DNA of 64,000 nucleotides from Allofournierella massiliensis (GTDB lineage Bacteria; Bacillota; Clostridia; Oscillospirales; Ruminococcaceae), in NCBI RefSeq assembly GCF_004345265.1, contig NZ_SLUM01000004.1, positions 62,001 to 126,000 on the forward strand, read 5' to 3'. The notes beneath the pieces were generated by a model. The model was not told where the DNA came from. It worked only from the letters and a program-made list of their open reading frames with translations, and searched no databases. The translations under genes were made by a program, and so were the position numbers. Below are positions 54,934 to 63,584 of this stretch, piece after piece (position 1 is the first letter of the stretch; each line of letters opens with the position of its first letter).

Positions 54934-55009
54934 GGACGGTTAGCTCAGCTGGTAGAGCATCTGCTTGACGTGCAGAGGGTCAGGGATTCGAGTTCCTTAC
55001 CGTCCACCA
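54934..55009 (+). tRNA. tRNA-Val (anticodon GAC)
   Basis: 76-nt cloverleaf with encoded CCA. Acceptor GGACGGT/ACCGTCC pairs perfectly; anticodon stem TCTGC/GCAGA holds loop TTGACGT; T-loop TTCGAGT. The T-stem has one GU pair. Anticodon GAC reads GUC and GUU. Its last 21 bases are duplicated about 200 bp downstream. Confidence 0.96.
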
Positions 55010-55046
55010 CACAGGGCGCTCAATCGAGCGTCCTGTTTTTTGTTTT
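54989..55046 (+). repeat. Direct repeat copy 1: tRNA-Val 3' end plus terminator
   Basis: 58 bp running from the tRNA T-loop through CCA and the terminator hairpin (ACAGGGCGCTC loop GAGCGTCCTGT, T6). Identical to 55192-55249 except one base (55023 A against 55226 G). Confidence 0.93.
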
Positions 55047-55191
55047 ATAGAATTTGAAAAGTGGCAGGAACTCGAATCCCGGAAGGGTGACCGCCGAACA
55101 GAAAATCTGCCGGTGGCAGGTTTTCCGGCGGGCTGCCGCGAAGGCCGGAAAGCCGAGCGGCGCGGGGCCGCCCGGTTGGGCGGGGCCGCAC
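55047..55191. other. 145-bp segment between the two tRNA-Val end copies
   Basis: No gene. GC-rich. At 55067-55081 it contains the complement of 15 bases of the tRNA-Val T-arm (GGGATTCGAGTTCCT on the minus strand), so an inverted fragment of the same tRNA lies between the direct copies. Confidence 0.6.
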
Positions 55192-55249
55192 CGAGTTCCT
55201 TACCGTCCACCACACAGGGCGCTCAGTCGAGCGTCCTGTTTTTTGTTTT
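55192..55249 (+). repeat. Direct repeat copy 2: orphan tRNA-Val 3' end plus terminator
   Basis: Second 58-bp copy without the rest of the tRNA. Layout is that of an attachment-site scar left by an element that integrated into the tRNA 3' end, or of a failed tandem tRNA duplication. Confidence 0.85.
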
Positions 55250-55393
55250 GCGTGCCGTTGGAAGCGGGGCAACGCCGTACAACGACCCGTTATGATACAT
55301 CAATACTATGAAAACAGTATGAAATAAAAACGAAAAATCTGTCAGATTGAACCGGGGCGAGGAAACTGCCGCGTTTTCTCGCCCGGAAAACAG

Positions 55394-55434
55394 AAAAAGA
55401 GGGCAGGGCTCACCGGAGCCGCTGCCCTCTTTTT
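55394..55434. terminator. Strong terminator-like hairpin ahead of ruvC
   Basis: Fifteen-base-pair stem with one mismatch, flanked by A5 and T5, with no supported gene ending beside it; insulates ruvC from upstream transcription. The stretch 55250-55393 holds no recognised gene. Confidence 0.75.
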
Positions 55435-55463
55435 GTCCGGCGGGAGAACGCTTCCGCCGGTAT

Positions 55464-55492
55464 TTGCTATTTTATAAAAAATATAGTATACT
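55464..55492 (+). promoter_or_regulatory. Promoter of ruvCAB with overlapping 16-bp palindrome
   Basis: TTGCTA, 17-bp spacer, TATACT. The -10 sits inside the perfect palindrome ATATAGTATACTATAT (55481-55496), a possible repressor site. It does not match the LexA box of Firmicutes. Confidence 0.72.
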
Positions 55493-55520
55493 ATATCGGT
55501 TAATATGGAGAGGTGTATCT

Positions 55521-56018
55521 ATGCGAGTATTGGGCATCGACCCCGGTTATGCAATCGTGGGCTGGGGCGTGGTGGAATATGTGGGCAACCGGTTCACACC
55601 GGTGGCGTTCGGCGCGGTTACAACCGAGGCGGGCGTGCCCTTTGAACAGCGGCTGGACAAGGTGTATGAGGGCGTGTTGGATGTGATGACCACCTACAAG
55701 CCCGAGGCGCTGAGCATCGAGCAGCTGTTTTATCAGCACAACCAGACCACGGTGATCGGCGTGGCCGAGGCCAGAGGCGTGATTCTGCTGGCGGCGGCCA
55801 AGTGCGGCATCCCCATCTTTGAATACACCCCCATGCAGGTGAAGCAGGCGGTGACCGGCTACGGCAAGGCGGTGAAAAAGCAGGTGCAGGAGATGACCCG
55901 CATGATGCTCAAGCTGGAAAAGGTGCCAAAGCCGGACGATACCGCCGACGCACTGGGCATGGCCATCGCCCATTGCCATTGCAGCCGCAGCCGCCTGATG
56001 GGCACGCCGCTGCGCTGA
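55521..56018 (+). CDS. ruvC: Holliday junction resolvase RuvC
   Basis: Endonuclease that cuts Holliday junctions. The 165 residues start MRVLGIDPGYAIVGWG, with catalytic acids Asp7, Glu67 and the pair near Asp140/Asp143 (KPDDTADALGMAIAHCH). Length matches the family (about 165-175). The ATG follows GAGAGGTG; upstream codons are leader. First gene of the ruvCAB operon. Confidence 0.96.
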   Translation: MRVLGIDPGYAIVGWGVVEYVGNRFTPVAFGAVTTEAGVPFEQRLDKVYEGVLDVMTTYKPEALSIEQLFYQHNQTTVIGVAEARGVILLAAAKCGIPIFEYTPMQVKQAVTGYGKAVKKQVQEMTRMMLKLEKVPKPDDTADALGMAIAHCHCSRSRLMGTPLR

Positions 56019-56051
56019 CCGAAGCGTTGAGAAAGCAACAGGAGGTTCCCG

Positions 56052-56654
56052 ATGATTTATTGTCTGACCGGAAAACTTTTGAAAAAGACCCTGGACATGG
56101 TGGTTATTTCCTGCGCGGGAGTGGGCTATCTTGTGCAGGTGCCCGCGTCGGTGTCGTCGGCGCTGCCGGCCATCGGCCATGAGGTCACCCTTTATACCTA
56201 TATGAATATCACCGAAAACGACGTGACCCTCTTCGGTTTTGCCACCGAGGAGCAGCAGGCCTGCTTCAAGATGCTCACCGCCGTGTCCGGCGTGGGCCCC
56301 AAGGTGGGGCTGGCGATTCTGAACGTGATGACCCCCGAGCGGATCACACTGGCCATCTCGGCCGGGGATCACAAGGCCTTTACCGCCGCCAACGGCGTGG
56401 GCCCCAAGCTGGCCCAGCGCATCGCGCTGGAGCTGAAGGACAAGGTGGGCAAGGGCCTGGCCGAGGGCGTCACGCTGGGCGATGTGAGCGGCGGCGGAGC
56501 ACCGGCGGGCAACCTGAGCCAGGCCATCGCGGCCCTCACCAGCCTGGGCTACAGCCCCAGTGAGGCGGCCCAGGCAGTGGCCAAGGCCGACCCCTCCCTG
56601 CCGGTGGAGGAACTCATCAAGCTGGCGCTGCGCGGCATGGCGAAAGGAAGGTAA
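56052..56654 (+). CDS. ruvA: Holliday junction helicase subunit RuvA
   Basis: Tetrameric junction-binding subunit of the branch-migration motor. The 200 residues begin MIYCLTGKLLKKTLDMVVIS, with the OB-fold, then two helix-hairpin-helix motifs (MLTAVSGVGPKVGLAIL and FTAANGVGPKLAQRIALELK), an acidic-pin region, and the small C-terminal domain that touches RuvB. It starts 33 bp after ruvC and is 3 bp from ruvB. Confidence 0.96.
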   Translation: MIYCLTGKLLKKTLDMVVISCAGVGYLVQVPASVSSALPAIGHEVTLYTYMNITENDVTLFGFATEEQQACFKMLTAVSGVGPKVGLAILNVMTPERITLAISAGDHKAFTAANGVGPKLAQRIALELKDKVGKGLAEGVTLGDVSGGGAPAGNLSQAIAALTSLGYSPSEAAQAVAKADPSLPVEELIKLALRGMAKGR

Positions 56655-56657
56655 CCT

Positions 56658-57704
56658 GTGGAAGAATACGAATTCGGCACACGGCTGGTCAGCCCGGAGA
56701 TGAATCAGGGCGAAAGCGAAGAGATCAGCCTGCGGCCCAAAACTCTGGACGAGTATGTGGGTCAGGAAAAGGTAAAGGAAAACCTGTGCATCTATCTGGA
56801 AGCCGCCAAGCGCCGGGGCGAGCCCATGGACCACATCCTGCTTTACGGCCCTCCGGGTCTGGGCAAGACCACGCTGGCGGGCATCGTGGCTCAGGAGATG
56901 GGGGTGCAGATCCGCATCACCAGCGGCCCGGCCATCGAGAAGCCCGGCGATCTGGCGGCTCTGCTCACCAACCTGCAGGAGGGCGACGTGCTCTTCATCG
57001 ACGAGATCCATCGCCTGTCCCGTCAGGTGGAGGAGGTTCTGTATCCCGCGCTGGAGGATTACGCGCTGGACATCATGATCGGCAAGGGCCCCAGCGCCCA
57101 GAGCATCCGCATCAACCTGCCCCGGTTCACCCTGATCGGCGCCACCACCCGTGCGGGCCAGATCACCGGCCCGTTGCGGGACCGGTTCGGCGTACTGCTC
57201 AAGCTGGAGCTGTACAGCCCGGATGAGCTGAGCGGCATCATTCAGCGCTCGGCGGGCATTCTGGGCCAGCCCTGCACCCCGGAAGGGGCCTATGAGCTGG
57301 CCAAATGCAGCCGTGGTACCCCCCGTGTGGCCAACCGGCTGTTAAAGCGGGTGCGGGACTTTGCTGCCGTTCTGGCGGACGGCGTGATCGACGAGGCCAC
57401 CGCAAAGCTGGCCCTGAAACGGATGGACATTGACGAGCTGGGTCTGGACGAGATGGACCGGAGCATGCTGCGGGCCATCATTGAGCTGTACGGCGGCGGG
57501 CCGGTGGGTCTGGATACGCTGGCCGCCGCGCTGGGCGAGGAGGCCGTGACGCTGGAGGACGTATGCGAGCCCTATCTGATGCAGATGGGTTTCCTCACCC
57601 GCACCCCCCGGGGCCGCTGCGCCACCCGGCAGGCATGGGTTCATCTGGGGCTGGAGCTGCCCAAAGAGCTGGATGCTCCGGGTCAGCAGAGCATGTTCGA
57701 CTGA
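56658..57704 (+). CDS. ruvB: Holliday junction helicase ATPase RuvB
   Basis: AAA+ motor that drives branch migration. The 348 residues start with a GTG codon after [18 protein letters not shown], Walker A GPPGLGKT (64-71), Walker [10 protein letters not shown], sensor 1 IGATTRAG and the arginine finger region GPLRDRFG are all present. A winged-helix C-terminal domain ends [13 protein letters not shown]. Last gene of ruvCAB. Confidence 0.97.
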   Translation: MEEYEFGTRLVSPEMNQGESEEISLRPKTLDEYVGQEKVKENLCIYLEAAKRRGEPMDHILLYGPPGLGKTTLAGIVAQEMGVQIRITSGPAIEKPGDLAALLTNLQEGDVLFIDEIHRLSRQVEEVLYPALEDYALDIMIGKGPSAQSIRINLPRFTLIGATTRAGQITGPLRDRFGVLLKLELYSPDELSGIIQRSAGILGQPCTPEGAYELAKCSRGTPRVANRLLKRVRDFAAVLADGVIDEATAKLALKRMDIDELGLDEMDRSMLRAIIELYGGGPVGLDTLAAALGEEAVTLEDVCEPYLMQMGFLTRTPRGRCATRQAWVHLGLELPKELDAPGQQSMFD

Positions 57705-57807
57705 CCCCGCCAAGAAAATTTCATAAATACACGTTATACTGATACGGAAACCGCCCGGAGCACCGAAGCACCACCGGTTTCCCCGGAATGAAAAAGGAGA
57801 ATTGCGT

Positions 57808-58674
57808 ATGCGCCCTGCCACCAGCTGGCAAGATTATGAACTCATCGACGCAACCTGCGGCAACCGTCTGGAGCGCTGGGGCAGCACCCTGCTGGTGCGC
57901 CCGGATCCTCAGGTGGTGTGGAAAAGCCCCGAAACCAGCCCCCTGTGGGCCAAGGCGGACGCGGTGTATCACCGGTCCGAGCGGGGCGGCGGCCAGTGGG
58001 AATACCGCCGCCGCCTGCCGGAAAAGTGGAAGATCGGCTGCGGTGCGCTGACTCTGGTGGTCAGCCCCACCGGCTTCAAGCACACCGGCGTGTTCCCGGA
58101 GCAGGCTGTGAACTGGGCCTGGTACGAGGAGAAGATCAAGGCTGCCGGCCGCCCCATCAAGGTGCTGAACCTGTTCGGTTATACCGGCGGCGCCACGCTG
58201 GCCTGCGCCGCAGCGGGCGCCAGCGTCTGCCATGTGGATGCCTCCAAGGGCATCGTGGCCTGGGCCCGGGAGAATGCACAGGCCAGCGGTCTGGCCGATA
58301 AGCCCATCCGCTGGATTGTGGACGACTGCGCCAAGTTTGTGGCCCGGGAGATCCGCCGGGGCAACACCTACGACGCCATCATCATGGACCCGCCCAGCTA
58401 TGGCCGTGGCCCCGGCGGCGAGGTGTGGAAGCTGGAGGATAACATCTATGATCTGATCGCCCTGTGCGCGGGCGTGCTCAGCGAGCAGCCCCTGTTTGTG
58501 GCGGTGAACAGCTACACCACCGGCCTGTCGCCCGCGGTGATGGAGTACATCCTGAAAACCACCCTGTGCAACAAGCACGGCGGCGTGACCAGCTGCGATG
58601 AGATCGGCCTGCCGGTGAGCAGTACCGGCGGCGTTGTGCCCTGTGGGGCCACCGCCATCTGGCAGGAGGCCTGA
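57808..58674 (+). CDS. Class I SAM-dependent rRNA methyltransferase (RlmI/RlmK-C-like)
   Basis: 288-residue methyltransferase. The SAM-binding motif I is VLNLFGYTGGATLACAAAGA (about 118-137), followed by VDASKGIVAWARENAQASG and the catalytic-type DAIIMDPPSYGRGP (about 190-203). An N-terminal beta-rich part (about 1-95) lacks the PUA domain of full RlmI, so it matches the shorter C-terminal-domain-only group, likely acting on 23S rRNA (inference). Start ATG at 57808 was chosen for AAGGAG 8 bp before it. A GGAAACCG/CGGTTTCC hairpin lies in the short leader (57746-57781). Confidence 0.86.
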   Translation: MRPATSWQDYELIDATCGNRLERWGSTLLVRPDPQVVWKSPETSPLWAKADAVYHRSERGGGQWEYRRRLPEKWKIGCGALTLVVSPTGFKHTGVFPEQAVNWAWYEEKIKAAGRPIKVLNLFGYTGGATLACAAAGASVCHVDASKGIVAWARENAQASGLADKPIRWIVDDCAKFVAREIRRGNTYDAIIMDPPSYGRGPGGEVWKLEDNIYDLIALCAGVLSEQPLFVAVNSYTTGLSPAVMEYILKTTLCNKHGGVTSCDEIGLPVSSTGGVVPCGATAIWQEA

Positions 58675-58712
58675 ACCTTACGGGCCCGGAACGAGAGGGG
58701 AGAGAAACCGAA

Positions 58713-59546
58713 ATGAACGAGATGATCGCCGCAAAAGACGTGCGCTTTCGCTACACCCCGGAAAACCCTTATGCGGTGGATGGCGCATCCATGACCATCC
58801 GCAAGGGGGAGTTCGTGGCGGTGCTGGGCGCCAACGGCTGCGGCAAGTCCACCCTGGCCAAGCACTTCAACGCCATCCTGCTGCCCGAGAGCGGCACCGT
58901 GACCGTGGAGGGCATGGATACCCGGGATGAAAGCCACCTGTACGACATTCGCCAGACCGTGGGCATGGTGTTCCAGAACCCGGACAACCAGATCGTCGCC
59001 ACCGTGGTGGAGGAGGATGTGGCCTTCGCGCTGGAGAACCTGGGCGTTCCCCCGGCCGAGATCCGCGCCCGCATCGACGAGGCAATGCAGATGTCCGGCA
59101 TTTACAAGCACCGGGAAAAGGCCCCCCACAAGCTGAGCGGCGGCCAGAAGCAGCGCGTGGCCATCGCGGGCGTGATCGCCATGCGGCCGGACTGCCTGGT
59201 GCTGGACGAAGCCACCGCCATGCTGGACCCCCGGGGCCGGGAAAAGGTGATGGAGACCATCCATCATCTGAACAAGGATTTCGGCATCACCGTGGTGAGC
59301 ATCACCCACTATATGGAGGAGGCCGCGCAGGCCGACCGGGTGCTGGTGATGAGCGAGGGCCATGTGGTCATGGAGGGCACCCCGAAGGAGGTGTTCAGCC
59401 AGACCGAGAAGGTTCGCTCCCTGCGGCTGGACGTGCCCCAGGCCGCCGAGCTGCGGGATGAACTGGTGAAGGCGGGGCTGAACCTGCCCGAGGGCATCAT
59501 CACCGAGGACGAGTGCGCCGCCGCGCTCTACGAGCTGCTGAAATAA
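58713..59546 (+). CDS. ecfA1: Energy-coupling factor transporter ATPase 1
   Basis: One of two ATPases of an ECF importer (vitamins, Ni/Co) with EcfT and separate S-components. The 277 residues have Walker A GANGCGKST (39-47), Q-loop VFQNPDNQIVA, signature LSGGQKQRVAIAG and Walker B CLVLDEATAMLD; the DEAT instead of DEPT is normal for EcfA1. The C-terminal extension is family-typical. It is separated from ecfA2 by a 270-bp palindromic insert, whereas these genes usually touch. Confidence 0.94.
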   Translation: MNEMIAAKDVRFRYTPENPYAVDGASMTIRKGEFVAVLGANGCGKSTLAKHFNAILLPESGTVTVEGMDTRDESHLYDIRQTVGMVFQNPDNQIVATVVEEDVAFALENLGVPPAEIRARIDEAMQMSGIYKHREKAPHKLSGGQKQRVAIAGVIAMRPDCLVLDEATAMLDPRGREKVMETIHHLNKDFGITVVSITHYMEEAAQADRVLVMSEGHVVMEGTPKEVFSQTEKVRSLRLDVPQAAELRDELVKAGLNLPEGIITEDECAAALYELLK

Positions 59547-59816
59547 CGGCGGATGAATAAAACAGACGAAAGCGCCATCTTATAGCGGCAATACCACACA
59601 ATTCACGCCTGGCGGCTCAGGCGGCGTATCGCGCCAAAATTTTCCGTGGGATTTTCCAAAAATGCTCGCCAATCCAGCCAAGGATTGCCTGCGCTTTTTG
59701 GTTCATCCCGCAAAAAATTTTGCGGCGCGCTCCACCACCTGGAATTCTGCGGTATCGCCTGAGAAGAGGCACATTTCCGGGGCTTAGCGCCCCTTTGCAG
59801 TAAGGATGTGAAACCA
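59547..59816. repeat. Long imperfect palindrome inserted between ecfA1 and ecfA2
   Basis: Centred near 59683: inner arms GCCAATCC and GGATTGCC, then arms of about 45 bp that pair outwards (left about 59625-59675, right about 59692-59736), including CAAAATTTT and AAAATTTTG blocks and GCGCG ends. Outer parts (CAATACCAC left, GCGGTATCGCC right) pair more weakly. No protein is recognised in it. Looks like a MITE- or REP-type element. Confidence 0.75.
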
Positions 59817-60701
59817 ATGGCAGCCATCATTGAAACGCGCCATCTGACTCATATATACAACGCCGGCATGCCGGACGCCACCACCGCGCTGGAGGACGTG
59901 AGCTTCGCGGTGGAAGAGGGCGACTTTGTGGGTATCATCGGCTCCACCGGCAGCGGCAAATCCACCCTCATCACCCACTTCAACGGCATTCTGAAGCCCA
60001 CCAGCGGCCAGGTGCTGCTGGACGGCAAGGACATCTGGGCCAAGGGGCAGGACATCCGCAAGGTTCGCTTTGCGGTGGGTCTGGTGTTCCAGTACCCGGA
60101 GTACCAGCTGTTTGAGGAGACGATTTATAAAGACATCGCTTTCGGCCCCAAAAACATGGGCCTGAGCGAGGAGGAGATCGACCGGCGGGTGCGCCGGGCG
60201 GCGGCCTTCACCGGCCTGCCGGAGGAATATCTGGAGCGCAGCCCCTTCGAGCTGTCCGGCGGTCAGAAGCGCCGGGTGGCCATTGCGGGCGTGCTGGCCA
60301 TGGAGCCCCGGGTGCTGGTGCTGGACGAGCCCGCCGCGGGCCTTGACCCGGAAGGCCGGGACATGATCCTCAGCCAGGTCAAGCGCTACCACAAGGAGAC
60401 CGGAACCACCGTGCTGCTGGTGAGCCATTCCATGGAGGACATTGCCAAATACGCCGACAAGGTGCTGGTGATGGATCAGAAAAAGATCGCCATGTACGCC
60501 CGGGTGGACAAGGTGTTCGCCCGGGCGGACGAGCTGCTGGCGCTTGGGCTCTCGGTTCCGCAGGTGACCAAGATCTTTTTGAAGCTGCGCCAGATGGGGC
60601 TGGATCTGCCTCAGGACGTATACACCGTGCCCTGGGCGGTCAAGACCATTCTGGAGGCGAAGGCCCGCAAAGAGGCCAAAGGGGAGGAAACCACATGCTG
60701 A
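59817..60701 (+). CDS. ecfA2: Energy-coupling factor transporter ATPase 2
   Basis: Second ATPase of the ECF module. The 294 residues have Walker A GSTGSGKST (42-50), Q-loop VFQYPEYQLFEETI (typical of EcfA2), signature LSGGQKRRVAIAG and Walker B VLVLDEPAAGLD. The ATG at 59817 is preferred; a GTG 9 bp earlier is in frame and the AAGG site would fit either. Overlaps ecfT by 7 bp. Confidence 0.94.
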   Translation: MAAIIETRHLTHIYNAGMPDATTALEDVSFAVEEGDFVGIIGSTGSGKSTLITHFNGILKPTSGQVLLDGKDIWAKGQDIRKVRFAVGLVFQYPEYQLFEETIYKDIAFGPKNMGLSEEEIDRRVRRAAAFTGLPEEYLERSPFELSGGQKRRVAIAGVLAMEPRVLVLDEPAAGLDPEGRDMILSQVKRYHKETGTTVLLVSHSMEDIAKYADKVLVMDQKKIAMYARVDKVFARADELLALGLSVPQVTKIFLKLRQMGLDLPQDVYTVPWAVKTILEAKARKEAKGEETTC

Positions 60702-61513
60702 AGGACATCACCATCGGGCAGCACTTCCCGGGCGATTCCATCGTGCATCGCACCGACCCGCGGCTGAAGATTCTGCTGGTCATCGCCTACATTGTGCTGC
60801 TGTTTACCATCAACAATTTCCTGGGCCTTGCGCTCAGTCTGGTGCTGCTGGCGGGCCTTTACATGCTGGCAAAGATTCCGCTGCGCATCATCGTAAAGAG
60901 CCTGAAGCCCATCATTCCCATCATCGCCTTCACGGCCATTCTGAACCTGTTCTTCATGGGCGGCGAGGGCGAGCCGCTGATTCATTTCTGGGTCATCAAG
61001 GTGTATAAGGAGGGCATCGCCTACGCCATCTTCATGGCGGTGCGTATCGTGGCCCTGATCGCGGGCACCGGCCTGCTCACCTACACCACCAGCCCCATCG
61101 TGCTCACCGACGCCATCGAGCGGCTGCTGTCGCCCTTTGCAAAGCTGGGCCTGCCGGTGCACGAGCTGGCCATGATGATGACCATCGCCCTCCGGTTCAT
61201 CCCCACCCTGATTGAGGAGACCGACAAGATCATGAACGCCCAGAAGGCCCGCGGCGCCATGCTGGACAGCGGCAGCGCCAAGGATCGGATCAAGGCCATG
61301 GTGCCCATCCTGATCCCGCTGTTCATCTCGGCCTTCCGCCGGGCGGACGAGCTGGCCATGGCCATGGAGTGCCGGTGCTACCGGGGCGGCGAGGGCCGTA
61401 CCCGCCTGAAGGTGCTCAAATTTCAGCCCCACGACTGGGGCACCGTGGCCTTCTGCGCCGTCACCTTCGGTCTGGTGTGGGCCACCCGCTTTGTGATGCC
61501 GGGGGTGCTGTAA
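60695..61513 (+). CDS. ecfT: Energy-coupling factor transporter transmembrane protein EcfT
   Basis: Membrane scaffold joining both ATPases to substrate-binding S-proteins. The 272 residues have about five helices and the two coupling-helix motifs with Ala-Arg-Gly type signatures, AQKARGAMLDSG (about 185) and MECRCYRGGEGR (about 224). DPRLKILLVIAYIVLLF near the N-terminus is also conserved. Translationally coupled to ecfA2; truA starts 4 bp after. Confidence 0.94.
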   Translation: MLKDITIGQHFPGDSIVHRTDPRLKILLVIAYIVLLFTINNFLGLALSLVLLAGLYMLAKIPLRIIVKSLKPIIPIIAFTAILNLFFMGGEGEPLIHFWVIKVYKEGIAYAIFMAVRIVALIAGTGLLTYTTSPIVLTDAIERLLSPFAKLGLPVHELAMMMTIALRFIPTLIEETDKIMNAQKARGAMLDSGSAKDRIKAMVPILIPLFISAFRRADELAMAMECRCYRGGEGRTRLKVLKFQPHDWGTVAFCAVTFGLVWATRFVMPGVL

Positions 61514-61517
61514 CACC

Positions 61518-62315
61518 ATGAACATCCTGCTGGACATCAGCTACGACGGCAGCGGCTTCTGCGGCTTTCAGGTGCAGAACAACGGCCTTTCGGTCTGCCA
61601 GGCATTGCAGGACGGGCTGGAGGCCCTGCTGGGCACCCGACCGCCGGTGAAGGGCTGCTCCCGCACCGACGCGGGAGTCCACGCGCTGCATTATGCGGTG
61701 AACTTCTGGGCGGACTGCCGCATCCCCATGGAAAAGCTGCCGCTGGCGCTGAATCAGAAGCTGCCGGCAGCCATCCGGGTGAACCGGGCCATGGAGGTGG
61801 AGAAGGAATTCCACGCCCGCTACGCCGCCCACGCTAAGACCTACTGCTACCGCATCTGGAACAGCCCCATCGACAGCCCCTTCGGGGCCGGCTGGCATCA
61901 CCGGCTGCCGGGCAGGCTGGACGAGGCTGCCATGCAGGCGGCGGCGGACCGGTTTGTGGGCAGCCACGATTTCATGAGCCTGTGCTCCGCCGGCTGCGAG
62001 GTGGCCCAGCGGGGCAGCACGGTGCGCACCATCACCCAATGCCGGGTGCAGCGCACCGGCGATCTGGTAACCGTGACCGTCACCGCGGACGGCTACCTTT
62101 ATAACATGGTGCGGATTCTGGCGGGCACACTGGTTCTGGCGGGCCAGCACAAGCTGGACCCGGAGCAGATTCCCGCCATTCTGGAAAGCCGGGATCGCAG
62201 CCAGGCTGGCCCCACTCTGCCGGCCCAGGGCCTGTTCCTGGCCTGGGTGGACTACCCCGAGCTGCCCCTGTGGCAGGCGGGCAGACCCCAGGGGGAACCC
62301 GGCCGCATTCTGTGA
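61518..62315 (+). CDS. truA: tRNA pseudouridine synthase A
   Basis: Modifies U38-U40 in tRNA anticodon arms. The 265 residues carry the catalytic Asp51 in GCSRTDAGVHA, YDGSGFCGFQVQ near the start, and VTADGYLYNMVRILAGTLV in the C-terminal half. Length is usual. It continues the ecf operon (4-bp gap), an order common in Firmicutes. Confidence 0.96.
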   Translation: MNILLDISYDGSGFCGFQVQNNGLSVCQALQDGLEALLGTRPPVKGCSRTDAGVHALHYAVNFWADCRIPMEKLPLALNQKLPAAIRVNRAMEVEKEFHARYAAHAKTYCYRIWNSPIDSPFGAGWHHRLPGRLDEAAMQAAADRFVGSHDFMSLCSAGCEVAQRGSTVRTITQCRVQRTGDLVTVTVTADGYLYNMVRILAGTLVLAGQHKLDPEQIPAILESRDRSQAGPTLPAQGLFLAWVDYPELPLWQAGRPQGEPGRIL

Positions 62316-62341
62316 CGAACAACAAGAAAGGGGGCGGGGAT

Positions 62342-63544
62342 ATGGAGATGGAACCCAATCAGACGCCCGGCGGGGCAAAGCTCACCCGCCTGAGCGCATT
62401 GAAGCGCCGCCGCAGGCTGCGGCGGCTGCGCACCGCGGCGCTGGCGCTGGTGGTGCTGGCTGCGCTGGCTTTGTATGCCAGCGGCATTTTCGGCCGGGGC
62501 CTTGCACTGCTCAGCGACGTGGTGGAATCCGCCCGCATCGGGCTGCAGCCCGGCGGCGGCTGGCCGGTCAAGACCGGCATTGCCGAGCCGCTTCAGGTGG
62601 AAAGCCTGGGCGGTGGCTTTGTGGAGCTGGGCAGCCAGGATCTGGTGGTTTTTTCCGCCCGGGGCGCCCAGCTGCGCAGCATTGCCCATAACTATGCCCG
62701 GCCGTGTATCAGCAGCGGCAAGACCCGCTTTGTGCTGTATAACCGGGCAGGCTATGAGCTGCGGGTGGAAAGCCGCACCCGCACGCTGTACACCAACACC
62801 TACACCCAGCCCATCCTGCTGGCGGAAATGGCCGCGGGCGGAACGGTGGCGGTGGTCACCGATTCCAGCCGTTATCTGGCGGAGGTCACGGTGTACGATT
62901 CCACCTTCCAGCCCATCTACCAGTGGTACCCCAGCGATTCCGAGGGCGTGCCCGGGCAGATCGCCTTTTCCCAGAACGGCAAGCGGTTCGCCGCTGCCTG
63001 CCTGAGCGCGGCGAACGGGCAGCTGGCGGTGAAGATTCATCTGCTGGATCTGAATTCCAGCACCATCGGCCTGACCATTGACGCAGGCTCCAGCCCGGTG
63101 CTGCAGATGCACTGGCTCAGCAACACAAAACTGCTGGTGGTGTTCCAGAACCGGATTGCAGTGTTCGACACCACCACCGGCGAGCAGCTGGCCACCTACA
63201 GCTACCCCAGCGGTACGCTGCTCAGCGTGTCGGCAAGCCAGCGGGCGATTGGCGTGCTGATCGGCTCGGAAATGGCCGATGCACCGGTGCGGCTGATTCT
63301 GCTGGACACAAACTGCCAGGAGCTGGGCACGGCTTCGGTGCCTGCACCCGCAAGCAAAGTGGTATGCACCCGGTCCGGCGCGTATGTATTACGGGGCGGT
63401 GGTGTTGCCGCCTACGATCTGGAAGGGGAATATCTGTGGGAAATGTCCACCGACAGCCAGCCCCAGGCGGTGCTGAATGCCAAGAATCTGCTGGTATTCA
63501 GCGGCGGCCAGGCGGCGCTGGTGACCCAGCCCGCAGAGCAGTAA
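62342..63544 (+). CDS. DUF5711 family membrane-anchored protein
   Basis: 400-residue protein with a basic N-terminal cytoplasmic part (LSALKRRRRLRRLRTAALA), one transmembrane helix (about 36-58) and a large exterior domain of repeated beta-strand units (about 80-390; GSQDLVVFSARGAQLRSI, FSQNGKRFAAACL and similar), suggesting a beta-propeller. DUF5711 proteins of Firmicutes have this form; function unknown. The start is the ATG at 62342 after GGGGGCGGGG; an ATG two codons on is possible. Followed after 40 bp by a cvpA-like gene. Confidence 0.82.
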   Translation: MEMEPNQTPGGAKLTRLSALKRRRRLRRLRTAALALVVLAALALYASGIFGRGLALLSDVVESARIGLQPGGGWPVKTGIAEPLQVESLGGGFVELGSQDLVVFSARGAQLRSIAHNYARPCISSGKTRFVLYNRAGYELRVESRTRTLYTNTYTQPILLAEMAAGGTVAVVTDSSRYLAEVTVYDSTFQPIYQWYPSDSEGVPGQIAFSQNGKRFAAACLSAANGQLAVKIHLLDLNSSTIGLTIDAGSSPVLQMHWLSNTKLLVVFQNRIAVFDTTTGEQLATYSYPSGTLLSVSASQRAIGVLIGSEMADAPVRLILLDTNCQELGTASVPAPASKVVCTRSGAYVLRGGGVAAYDLEGEYLWEMSTDSQPQAVLNAKNLLVFSGGQAALVTQPAEQ

Positions 63545-63584
63545 CCTCTTAAGCAAAATCCAAGAGAAAACGAGGAAATGACCC

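Noticed and set aside
59603-59830. 75-codon minus-strand ORF between ecfA1 and ecfA2
   Set aside because: It lies in the palindrome and reads into the ecfA2 start; both strands are open only because the arms mirror each other.
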